From Taenia hydatigena (taxonomy: Eukaryota; Platyhelminthes; Cestoda; Cyclophyllidea; Taeniidae), in assembly GCA_036345935.2 (NCBI GenBank), contig JADWOT020001131.1:141906-205905 (forward strand): a DNA stretch of 64,000 nt, written 5' to 3'. Position numbers and translations under genes: made by a program. Under the pieces are notes generated by a model that was given only the letters and a program-made list of their open reading frames with translations, ran no database searches and had not been told where the DNA came from. Of the stretch, positions 38,368 through 47,813 are shown one piece after another. Numbering within the stretch: the stretch's first letter is position 1; each line of letters opens with the position of its first letter.

Positions 38368-41300
38368 TTACTTAGGATTGTGTATACTTTGCAAGGACAA
38401 AACAGCCGTTGTTAAGAGTGCCTCCACCCACGACCGCCTATCTAAACGCATGATTTTACCAACTGATCGGACAAGGCTGGCCAGGAAGGGGCTTTTCAGG
38501 TTGCACAATGCAAGTGGATGCTGGTAACTCACGCACTGACCCTGAATATTGGCGCGCTGAATGCTTGCAATTACACAGACGCGACTGACCTTATACCACT
38601 GTTTCCTAAAATCCATAAACAATAGGGCCACCACGCCTGTAAAGTCCGAAAAATGAGTGGAAGTAAGTTTCGTGTCACACCATTCAAGGTGCTCTAGGCT
38701 AAAAGGCATAATCTCATGAAGAGCAACGCTCGTTTTCGACGCGGTGCGGTGTGACTCAAGGCTACAGAGGCTGCTCAACTCCACCCATTTGACCGATAAA
38801 ACCTTCGACACGTAAAGTGCTGCACTCTCGATTGGCCCTACATCACGGTGCGAATTCTCTTTGGACATCAGGGAGAGCAAGACAGAATGCCAGGCCACTT
38901 GCTACACGTGCCAACGGTAAAGAAGATGACGTAAATAGCAAGAGGCATGCTTCTAGTACAACGTCTTCTCACAATTTTGTTGTATTCTCAGAGGGATTCT
39001 CATAAGTAGCCACTGCACTCATCATTTCTAGCATTCTTCATTATGATGACATTTGCTCCTAGGCCACCTCGTCGAATACCTAGGTGGAAACCTCGGCATA
39101 TATAAAAATTGGAATGAGCAAGCTTGGTTAAAGCAAAGGGCTAGCAGCAGACGGCTGACTAGACAATACTTCGAAATCCTAATTAAGAAATTGGGATTTG
39201 TGGTCACTCTGCTGTAAATTTATCAAAAATATCACCTGCTGTGGCTATGGAAGTGAGCGCAGGTGAACTCCATATCACTGCCATCTGCTAATGGATTAAA
39301 AAGTCGATGCAAGAAAGCAATGCACCTATTTTTGGTCTTTCATTGAATGAGCAAAATAACCATGCAGGAGTGTAGTTCAGCAGTATTGACAGTTCCTCAG
39401 AAAGTGTGACTAAGTTAAATGAACTCCGTGTCGACACATCACCGCACTACCCACTTTCAATTCATTAAACTACTGTTGTGGTGAGAATGCTTCAATCAGG
39501 GATGGCTACCAAGGTAAGATCCAACACCAGACTGAGGGCGAATAATGAATCGCTCTCCTGGCAGATATGTCTCTTCTTTGGTCGCTGTCTTTCTTCCTTC
39601 ATTCCTTTAGTCTAAAGCACACTGCCACACAATTTCACTTTGCCATCTCCATCTCAAACAAATGCAAATGCTGTTAGAGCATCAGACTCACGAATGCTCC
39701 TCTCTGCCTCCCATTACCACTACCGTTCGACATGATGTGCCACTTCATTGACCGACTTTTATGCATCTACCTTCCTTTGCATCGGTCTGACAGATACACG
39801 AGCGATTGTCACTGCAACCCGTTAACTACTTCACTCTTCGCTACTTAAGGCCTGTCATCATATTTTAGAAATCAAACGAATGCGTAAATGCTACCTCGCT
39901 TAATCAAATCATTGACAAAATAGCTCATCATCTCAAACTGCTTAAGAATGGCTTATGAGTACTCTAGCGAAATTCAAGAGCTCCACGTTTACGAATTGCA
40001 AGGTATGCGCAAACTGTGACAATTTCAATATATTCATTTCATTCCACATATGCTGTGCAATGCATCTACATTCAGATGTTCCATCGACCAAGCATCCAAC
40101 ACATAAATGGACAACATGACGAAAATGCGGCTGAGACAACATATTGGTGATCTCAAAATACTGATCAAAGGAGTCAATGAAACAAAGCCAACCAAATCAT
40201 AATTTGCCGTGGCTTAAGCAAAGTATGGTGAGTTACGCCTTTCAAAACTCACCCTCATTTTACAGGTACAAATACTTGAAGCTGGACAAACTGCGCACAT
40301 ATACATTGGCACGTAGATACTGGGAACAATAAAGGCAATTGACGAAATTGTTGGAATGAGTTGGTCACATTCACTGGCTTGTGCCTGTCGTACACACGGC
40401 AGACCCGAGTGTAAACGACCCGGCATTAGTCTTCCCATCCTCGGCATTTACACCCCCAGAACTAATAAAATGATCATATAGAGTCATAATTTATTTACAC
40501 TTTATTGAACACAGTGCAGAAACTAGAGTCCGTTTTCCTCACATCAAAAATCGACGAAAACCACCCTACAAAGTGATTTACGATCACTGATCGCCTCATG
40601 TCTAATAGGTGCAATGAAGCAGACTTTCCAGACGCTCCCCTTTCAGGCGGCCTACACAACTGGAGAATTTGCATCACCACTACAAGTGTGAGTTGACTTC
40701 AGCCCACGGGTTTCGATGAGGTCTACTCAACGAGCGAACATAAACGCCTATTTGGATGGAGTATTTCAAACATGCAGCTGCATAATGGCATGCGTTCATC
40801 ATGGTTAACAAGCTTAGACCAACCGAATTTATTAAATCCTGACGTTAGGTCGTGCTTCTTTCCACGATTGCTATCTGGCATCTACGAGTGGTTTAGTAGA
40901 GCGATTTCACCCATTAGCATTCGCCATCCTTGGGTAGCCTCGTTGGCATGAATGCGTTGGCACGGTCATCACACCGTCCCTTCAAATTTTACAAATAATA
41001 TTGACTGGACTTGGCACATTTTAAGGATCTTGCTATCAATCTTCAACTTTGTCTTCCTTTTATGGGCAAAACGCTTTCTGCGCATTTAGCGTATAATTTC
41101 TACATTTCTTACATTGCATGCTTAAAACACTGGATTAGATTAGCTACATAATTTTGCCTCTGTTTTTGGAGATTTGATTTTGTTTTCTCATGCTCCTGCC
41201 CAGCGATCTCTTTATGATAGCACACGTTAGTGCTGCGAGGCTAATTATTTTTAAATTCGATGCTAGAAAAGCTTGTTGTGGTCGCTTCATGCGTTTTCAT

Positions 41301-41454
41301 CTCAGTGTATGATTTTTCCGCCATTCGGTGGAAGGGCATACATTCCACATAGATTTTCACAGACAAGATGCAAGTGAGCAACAGCTCTCCTCAAGATGAC
41401 AATATCCTCTGATAAATCAAATAAAGTCATTACCGTTTCTTCAGCGATAAAAGG
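38368..41454 (-). pseudogene. Possible decayed multi-exon protein gene, left arm
   Basis: This is the mirror of the right-arm candidate. Corresponding pieces are 40,253-40,384 and 39,942-40,130 (joined by the 122-nt putative intron 40,131-40,252), 40,543-40,938 with three stops, and the 176-codon open frame 38,368-38,898. The last extends past the mirrored window end to a TAA at 38,368 and could be the 3' exon. No domain is recognised. Since both arms share every stop, any decay predates the duplication. Confidence 0.25.
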
Positions 41455-41891
41455 CTAGCCATTGAAAGCGATTTGTCCTTAATCTGCCGATGTTACGGAC
41501 TTAATCCTGGATTTAAAATAATTCCAACTGCACCATTTAATAAAGGGAAAGCTGTACTTACGATGCTGAAAAGGGCGTTTCGACCTAATTTTGTCATGAC
41601 TGCAACCAAAAATCTGTCCTTGGTCAGAAGGTAAGTAGGTCCCAGCTGAGTCCAAATGTTTAGGCCGCGACGCTGTTATATGATGGACAGGTCAGTCATG
41701 TCACAGTTATGCACCAATCACAAACCGCGATTCCATGATGCATCGTAAAAGTCACAGATAGAAGGAGGAGCAAGCATTTAATTCGTTTTTTTCCAAGAGT
41801 ACTGGCGTGTCTAGGCGATGAGTACGATGTGAAAGAATCACTAGTGAGGGTGTCTGCAAATGCGTAAATCAAACATATTAACGTAGACGTC

Positions 41892-41964
41892 GGTTCTGTG
41901 GCCCAATGGATAGGGCGTTTGACTACGGATCAGAAGACTGTGGATTCGAGTCCTGCCAAAGCCG
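41892..41964 (+). pseudogene. Degenerate tRNA-Arg(ACG), left arm
   Basis: This 73-nt sequence is clearly homologous to the intact tRNA-Arg(ACG) at 47,741, with anticodon loop CTACGGA and anticodon ACG. The acceptor stem has a C-A mismatch (GGTTCTG against CAAAGCC). In the T-arm the universal G53-C61 pair is lost (GTGGA/CCTGC) and the B box reads GGATTCGAGTCC. These defects suggest a pseudogene or very weak gene. It marks the first base of module A copy 1. Its 3' flank aligns with the flank of the intact gene. Confidence 0.85.
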
Positions 41965-42470
41965 TAAATTTCCTTTATCTCTCTCGCTGCATTTAGTAGC
42001 GCCGTACCTGCCAAACAATGGATTGCACCAGGAAGGATGGAGGTGACACCTACTTAGATGCTTGAAGGGAGGGGCAGTAAATTGAGCTAAAATGTGGGAG
42101 GTGGAATGTCATCATGCCTAATGAGAGGTTATAATTAATGGCATCCATGTTATTAGGACCACGCCACAACCAATCGATCTGCCTCATCACCACCAATCCT
42201 GTACCCTCATTTCTCCTTCGCTCTCTCACTACCAAATCCTTCCCACTACTTTTCCTTTGTACTCGCTCCCTTATATTCGCATCTTTTATGCTCCTTACCC
42301 TTCTTCTCCTACTCATCTCATTCGCTTCTTTCGCCAACCTCTCTCCTTCGACCAAATGCCATGCTTTGCCGTTATGACACATGGAATGACATAAGCGATA
42401 GATGAAGTGTGACCAGTAGAGTCGCGTATTGCACCAGTGGACATAAAGAAAGTAGGAAACAGGTTTTAGC

Positions 42471-42510
42471 GGTCTCCGTAGCCCAGGGGTCAGAGCACTT
42501 GTGAACCAGT
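42471..42510 (+). pseudogene. tRNA-Thr-like 5' half inside module A
   Basis: The stretch resembles the 5' half of a eukaryotic tRNA-Thr: a CTCCGTAGCCCAG A-box region, GGTCAGAGCAC, then TGTGAACCAG, which recalls a TGT anticodon arm with bases missing. No T-arm follows. It also occurs in the spacer copy (about 48,320-48,357) and mirrored at 59,988-60,027. It is a relic only. Confidence 0.4.
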
Positions 42511-44296
42511 GGAGTTTTGCCTGCCTCATTGCCTCCAATTCACCATGTCCTGATTCCTTAGCAGCTACCCGCTCTGGCATCGTGCGCTCACACCACATCC
42601 AGACTGATGGATCGAATGCGTGGGTGGATGGGTGGGTAGATTAATTAATGCTATTTCGTTTTGTGCTGAAATTAGGCTCATGAGGAAGCTGCTGTTAGAA
42701 CTTTTCAGTTAAAATAAATTCTAGGCTGTACATTTGGGGTTCTAAAACATTCCTAGACGTAACAATCCAGGGATATCAATGAATAGGCTAAGTGGTTTTC
42801 AGTGGATGCCCGCTAGCAGGGATTCCACGATGCAAAATGCGTAACACCATTCACAAATTTCGTACACTGCTAATTCATTTATGTCTTGCATTCACATTGG
42901 CAGACGCTGATCAGAGCACTCGCATGAATTAATTTTTCATTAATTTAAGGAAGTGATTGAAAATTTAATGTTTGTCCGTTAACATTAGTCTTAGCTGAAT
43001 GGTGAAACAAATTATTCCTGTTTGCGTTTTGCACCCATCTTATAACATTTAATAAGTTTGTGGTCTTACGGGCATTCTGTAACTAATGATTGCACCTTAT
43101 TGTTCATCTAAGGGCTTAACAGTTTCCGAAAGTAGCAACACTGTTGCAATGCTTGCCTGAATCCGCCTTTATGGTAAGAGGTGATCAGTGACCACGAATA
43201 GGTTAGTGGAGGGAGCATCATCTGCAACTGAGAATGAAGCTAGTCTGAATGAGCTCAGCCTGGATCACTGTTTCCCCTGCCTATGTTATTCTTGGTCTAA
43301 GGACCAAGGCTAACAATGAGAAGCCAATCGTATTACACTGACAGCTGAGATAGTGGATCACTACCAATTACAGGATCCCCACCCAGCCACGGCTCGTCCA
43401 AATTACACAGCGTATGGCTAAAAAATACTCAGTACATCAAATTCTGGCATTTGTGCAAATTTTCCTCTGCATTGTGGGGTCGATATTATAAATAGGGTAC
43501 AAAAACCAGATCGGTGACACACCCTGACGAAGATTGCGTAATGTGAGTAAAATTGACTTACCCGCAGATGCGCCACAGTAGCCACTTCCGAGGCGTGCGC
43601 ATGTATGTGGTGATTGGACCTTGTTGCATGCACCCGAAGGTGAAAACGATAAAGCGGCATAAGATGGAACAAAGTGGAATGAAACTGGAACATTGCATCC
43701 CGCAAAATAAAAGATATTTTTGAAGTGAACTCTGATGTGCATAAGGCATACTTTTCGCCCGATAAAATCAAGAGCTTTTTATTGGCGACACTATCTGCGA
43801 ACAATTAAAGCAACCGCTTGCTTGTCATTCACATCCTTCGGCACGCATGCTGTCCGGGCAGGTGCTTTTCCGAGGCACATGTGTCGCAACGCTTCCCAGT
43901 CTACTCATTCTTCTTGCATCGAACGCATGCACTCAAGCTACACGAGTGGTTATTGCTGTGTGATCGATACATAGCATGCCCGTAGGAAAGCATGCGATTT
44001 CTGGCGACACTCAATTGTTGAAGTTATTATGCATGAGACGAGTAATTCTTTAGCATTATGTCTGCGTGATAAGTTGCCGTGAATTGCACACTTCTTTGTC
44101 CTTGTTCTGTTCTTACTAGCAAGAGTAACACATCTGAGAAGATATACTGACCACTATAGCCACAGGGAACACGTGATTGAATTTCGAGGTAGCGCGTAAA
44201 ATGACTTGTAACCTAGTGACATAGTCAGAATTAGTCCACGCAGACTTAATAAATTTCCCCTTTTCGTCGACTTCTAGTTGTGTTCAAGTTTTAAAT

Positions 44297-45862
44297 CGCA
44301 CGACCTGAAATTTGCCTCACTTTACAACCGATGGTAGGCGACTCCAAAATAAACTTATCGGAATGATTTGCCTTTTGGAAGCTGCATGCAATTATTTCAC
44401 ACGGCAATGCTTTACCCACTCTTGGATGATTTGATCGATGCACATTCGACAAATCTATCTACCAACGGCCATTTGAAGAACGGTTGCGTCAGACCATGTG
44501 ATTGCTTATTAGGAGTGAACAGACAATGGTATGGATGCCATTGCTCTAGTGAGTTTTACTGTGTATAAAGGCTTCTAAGGTCGCATTTTATTTCATTGCG
44601 TTTGCAATGGGTAGGCAACGGTAAATCAGGTAATTATGGTGACCAGGTGACTTTGCAGCAATGCGTTGACGTCTCCACAGTGCCAAATATTTAAGCCTTT
44701 GCATCTTCGACAGACATCAACTCCACGCTTGCTTACTCCAATAATGGCTGGCGTGAAATGGCTTACAACGTAAAATCACTGGTGCATTACCTGGAATGGC
44801 TTCAGAGGTGTGCAGCTACCTTAGCGCCTCCAAACTGGTTAATCTTCACACGGCCAAATGACTGTGGAGGTGGATTCTTTCCAGGTGTCAACTCCCACTC
44901 TTAGATGTCAGCACATTCAAATAAATTGCGCTTCACAAATGTCTCTGCCAGTTACTTGTCCCACAACCCCTACCAAGTTCCATGCAATACGATTTTGAAG
45001 CTCTTCGACATAGTGAGGGGCAGTTGGATTTCAATCAATGCTTTCTAACCGCATTTGAGTCCGAGCAACTCTAAAAAATCATATATTTGGCCTCCTTTAG
45101 CTCTTTATCAACACATGATGTCGAAAAAGGAAGGTATGTTTCAATGTATAGCTCCAAATGCTGCATTCGCCAATCAGTCTCCAGCAAATAAGAAACAATC
45201 CTATCGTAGCCTGCTTGCGCAAAGAAGTGGGGTTACACTAAAAATGTGTGGGCTGCATTATCAATCACATCAAGCTTCTGAGGAAATTGCTGCACACGTT
45301 GCGATTTTGACTGAGTTGTCCATCCACGCGTAAAGAAGTGTTGTTAAACTAAAAATATATGGGCTACATTATCAATTGCATCAGGTTCCTAAAGAAATGC
45401 TGCACACATTGCGACTTTGACTGCGTTATTTATCTAGTGAGTCCTTTACACTTCGGTAGGTAGGGTTCGCTAGTCACCTTGGGGTCTTTCGCGTCCTGTT
45501 AGATAGTAGTTATTACATTCACCTTCAACGGACAGGATATAAGTCGAATGAGGTGAAACGTCCCTCAGGATCCCTCTTAAAGACTTTGGTGACTCCAACG
45601 CCCCTACGCTGATTGCCATATCAACGAGTTGGCGGTCGAATAGACTTCATTAGCTGGCCTAGTATGACGAAGTGGGAGCGATAGCACAGTCGAAAGCATA
45701 TTTTGTACCGGAAAAGAGACAACGAAAATGGCCATAGCTTTTACGCTTTCAAAAGCAGTGATGTTTTATCTCCTTTGCCTCCGATTCGGTTGATTGGGTA
45801 ATTCAGTAAGTAATAACCCAAAAATTCGTGCAAATGGCAGGCTAAGGATCAGCATGTTATTC
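44297..45862. other. Between modules A and B, left arm
   Basis: No gene recognised except the 111-bp tandem pair. It is mirrored at 56,636-58,201 and absent from the spacer, where 50,046-50,769 instead separates modules A and B. Confidence 0.6.
45221..45442 (+). repeat. Two-copy 111-bp tandem repeat, left arm
   Basis: Two adjacent units start at 45,221 and 45,332, both beginning AAAGAAGTG. They share an ATGGGCT/GTGGGCT segment and end with a TTGACTG motif. They are roughly 85 percent identical. The mirror copy is at 57,056-57,277. No coding potential is evident across both units. Confidence 0.8.
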
Positions 45863-46314
45863 AGATTGGTTCACTTCTGCGCATAGTTGCCGGAGTCAGA
45901 AAGACTTCCGGGGTACAAATATGGCCCGTCGGACAGGCAGAGCAGAGGCCGCGACTAATGAGTCTTGCGGTTGTGGAACGAACAATCGCTATTTTCGCCG
46001 AGATAAGAAAGCGGCACATGGGGTGTGGCTAATAATGCTAAAAGTCAGGATCACTTAGTGAACCACCACTCATCCCCTTGCCAGTCGTCATCGGCTGGGG
46101 CGCCTGCTTCACGAGGCATCTACCGCAAGCGCGGCCTTATTCAATGCGATGGTGTCATTAAAAGCAGAAGTTGTTCGTGCACACAGAGATGCTGAAACCA
46201 CCGCATTACAGTTGTAAAGGATAGACTGACATAAGAAGGAGGTGTACTGGTTGACTGCAGCGGATGGTAATGATGAGGAAGAAGAGGGGGTAAAAGGAAA
46301 GGGCAGCAGCTGTT

Positions 46315-46387
46315 GGTCTCGTGGCCTAATGGATAAGGCGTCTGACTTCGGATCAGAAAACTACGGGTTCGAGTCCCGTCGGGGCCG
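46315..46387 (+). tRNA. tRNA-Arg(TCG), left-arm copy
   Basis: This is a 73-nt intronless tRNA without encoded CCA. The acceptor stem GGTCTCG pairs with CGGGGCC, allowing G-U pairs, and is followed by discriminator G. The D-arm region TGGCCTAATGGATAAGGC contains a good A box. The anticodon stem TCTGA/TCAGA encloses the loop CTTCGGA, giving anticodon TCG (reads CGA arginine codons). The T-arm contains the B box GGTTCGAGTCC. All stems pair, so the gene looks functional. No run of four or more T follows within the next 60 bp, which is unusual for a Pol III gene. It forms the left edge of module B and has an identical mirror at 56,070-56,142. Confidence 0.96.
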
Positions 46388-46517
46388 TATAATTATCTTA
46401 TTTCCTCCGCTGCTTGTAGTGACACCGTATCTGTCAGGCAACGAACTAAAACAAGGAGGCACCGGAGGGGAAAAGACAGTCAATTGCACTAGAATGGAAG
46501 AGGTTAAATTATTAACA

Positions 46518-46586
46518 TGTCCAGTGGGAGCCTCGAATCCTCGGCATCCACACTATCAGGACAATGCCTAACTTAACAGACCACCT
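46518..46586 (-). pseudogene. Antisense tRNA-like element in module B
   Basis: On the minus strand the segment has an A-box-like GTTAAGTTAGGC and a B-box-like GAGGATTCGAGGCTC about 30 nt apart. An anticodon-loop-like CTGATAG lies between them, which would be GAT (Ile). Stem pairing is poor, so it is a relic or a SINE-type head and not a gene. The same element lies antisense about 130-150 bp downstream of every tRNA-Arg head here. Mirror: 55,871-55,939 (plus). Homologues: about 42,106-42,180, 47,964-48,040 and 51,001-51,070, all minus. Confidence 0.5.
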
Positions 46587-47476
46587 CTCCACCACCAGTT
46601 TCCTTCATTCTTCTCTATTTCTCTTCACTCCCTCTACATCACCTATTTCCCGCGCATTTACCTTCGTACTCACTTCCTGACTCACTTATACATCTAACCT
46701 CTCTCCTCCAGTCAGGTGCTATGCTCTGCCGCGGTGAGATATGGAATGACTTATATGGTAGTTAAGGTGTGACTGAATCAATTGGCGCATTTGGCACGCC
46801 CCTACTGCCGGTCACTCATGCCACACAAGACTGACGGTGCGAATCTGTGGGTTGATGGGTCGGCTGCAGCGACTGATGAATGGTTGAGGAATGAGGCACG
46901 ATACGGCAGAGCAGAGAAGAGCGGGCGTTATCTCATTTATATGCAAATTCAACATTTTCGATACTTTGCAGCTCACTCGCCCCAGCGGCAAATACACCTG
47001 TCGGATATTCGCAGAACGTGAAGTCAAATGCGCATCGCCCTGAGGCTACTGGTTAGAAAAGAGAGAAGTGGCAGAGCCCAATTTTAATTCGAGGATGAAA
47101 TTGAATGGGCAATCAATCACATGTATTATAAGCAGGCGATAAAGTAGATGAGCGGATGAGAATACTAAAGAATAGATGATTAGATGAAAAGGCAAATAAA
47201 GGGAATGAATGATTGCTCGTGCATCTTGCAAAATTTATTCTCGGCGACAAACAGGCGCCAGGATTTGCCATGACCCCCATTTCATTGAATGTTGCTCAGC
47301 TTGGCACCGGTCAGCGAGAGCAGTACCTAGTTAGGCGCTGATTTTAGCGTTGAGAATGTGGCGAGGGAAGAAGGCGTGGGGAACAAGTGAAGCGAATATA
47401 AGAGAGGGAGTGTGAAGGTGAATGGGTGGGAAGGAGATTGTAGTGAGAAAGTGAATGGAAAGTGAGAGTAGAGGAT

Positions 47477-47505
47477 TGGTGGTGGTGGTAGCGGTGGTGG
47501 TGGTG
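47477..47505 (+). repeat. (GGT)n tract in module B
   Basis: GGT repeats are interrupted by AGC, with the mirror at 54,952-54,980. In module A the equivalent position is CCACCA-poor, so the tract expanded in module B. Confidence 0.8.
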
Positions 47506-47577
47506 AGGCAGGATGGTAGGTTAGGGCGTCGCTCTGATAACGTAGACGTCGAGGATTCAAGCCCCTCACCAGGCATG
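47502..47577 (+). pseudogene. tRNA-like element of the leftward unit of module B
   Basis: This is the best preserved member of the antisense tRNA-like family. It has A-box-like TAGGTTAGGGCG, loop-like CTGATAA, and a T-arm GAGGA-TTCAAGC-CCCTC in which the G53-C61 pair is lost. The acceptor and anticodon stems do not pair convincingly. It is followed by the conserved AGGCATG motif. Mirror: 54,880-54,955 (minus). The parent tRNA could be Ile or another Arg, and I cannot decide by eye. Confidence 0.5.
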
Positions 47578-47740
47578 ATAACTTCCTCACCCCTCATACT
47601 ATTAGTCGATTTAGTACCTCCTTCCACCTAGTAACAGAGTAAGTAGCACGTACATGTCTCTTGATGCATTTCGTTGTTAGGCATGCATGGTGCCATTGCA
47701 AGCAGAGGAGGAGGTAGAGAATCCCTATTGCTTCGTCGTT

Positions 47741-47813
47741 GGTTCCGTAGCCTAATGGATAGGGCGTCTGACTACGGATTAGAAGACTGTGGGTTCGAGT
47801 CCCACCGGAGCCG
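47741..47813 (+). tRNA. tRNA-Arg(ACG) at the inner palindrome breakpoint
   Basis: This is a 73-nt intronless tRNA. The acceptor stem GGTTCCG pairs with CGGAGCC, with one G-U, followed by discriminator G. The anticodon stem TCTGA/TTAGA holds the loop CTACGGA, giving anticodon ACG (reads CGU, and CGC/CGA after A34 to inosine). The T-stem GTGGG/CCCAC and B box GGTTCGAGTCC are intact, so it looks functional. It begins 8 bp inside the spacer from the left inner breakpoint (47,733) and is the first base of module A copy 2. The first T4 run lies only about 250 bp downstream (near 48,066), beyond an antisense tRNA-like element. Confidence 0.95.

Larger units (their letters stand above)
41892..44296 (+). 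repeat. tRNA-headed module A, copy 1 (left arm)
   Basis: This is a 2.4-kb non-coding block that aligns collinearly with 47,741-50,045 at roughly 90 percent. Homology starts at the first base of the tRNA-Arg(ACG) and ends near a shared GTGTTCAAGTTTT. Order: tRNA relic, short tail, antisense tRNA-like element (about 42,106-42,180), CT-rich tract, conserved core block, tRNA-Thr-like fragment (42,471-42,510), then a long non-coding tail. Copy 1 has about 170 bp (around 42,818-42,990) missing from copy 2. The 182-aa and 128-aa open frames inside are not conserved in copy 2, so I treat the block as non-coding. Confidence 0.85.
38498..47733 (+). repeat. Left arm of a giant inverted repeat (palindrome)
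   Basis: This 9.2-kb segment is the reverse complement of 54,724-64,000. Positions pair as x+y=102,498 from 38,498 to 45,950 and as x+y=102,457 from 45,951 to 47,733. The tRNA-Arg(TCG), the tRNA relic and some sixteen open frames occur at exactly mirrored coordinates with identical translations. The only difference I found is a 41-bp stretch missing from this arm at 45,950/45,951. Homology stops abruptly after 47,733, 8 bp before an intact tRNA-Arg(ACG). The outer end cannot be seen, because the partner arm runs off the window at 64,000 (matching 38,498). The near-identity implies a very recent duplication, ongoing gene conversion, or an assembly fold-back. Confidence 0.95.
46315..47733 (+). 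repeat. Module B, left arm (convergent tRNA-headed units)
   Basis: The module starts with tRNA-Arg(TCG) and reads rightward through a tail, an antisense tRNA-like element (46,518-46,586), a CT-rich tract and the conserved block near 46,700-47,030. A second unit of the same type reads leftward from the right edge, so the two units converge. In the other copies that right unit is headed by a tRNA-Arg relic, but here the relic has been cut off by the palindrome breakpoint at 47,733. A (GGT)n tract and a sense-oriented tRNA-like element lie at about 47,477-47,577. Confidence 0.8.

Noticed and set aside
42050..42598. 182-codon minus open frame (and mirror 59,900-60,448)
   Set aside because: It crosses the antisense tRNA-like element, CT tract and tRNA-Thr-like fragment of module A, and is broken in the spacer copy, where only 72 codons remain. 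It is a chance frame in a repeat.
43418..43804. 128-codon minus open frame in module A (mirror 58,694-59,080)
   Set aside because: The equivalent stretch in copy 2 keeps only a 74-codon frame with indels, so there is no sign of protein-level conservation.
46242..46571. 109-codon plus open frame (mirror 55,886-56,215)
   Set aside because: It runs straight through the tRNA-Arg(TCG) gene. Part of its translation is simply the tRNA read as protein.
47331..47627. Overlapping 98- and 87-codon minus frames (mirrors at 54,830-55,130)
   Set aside because: The Thr/Pro-rich translation comes from the (GGT)n and CT-rich tracts and the tRNA-like element. The diverged spacer copy does not keep the frames.
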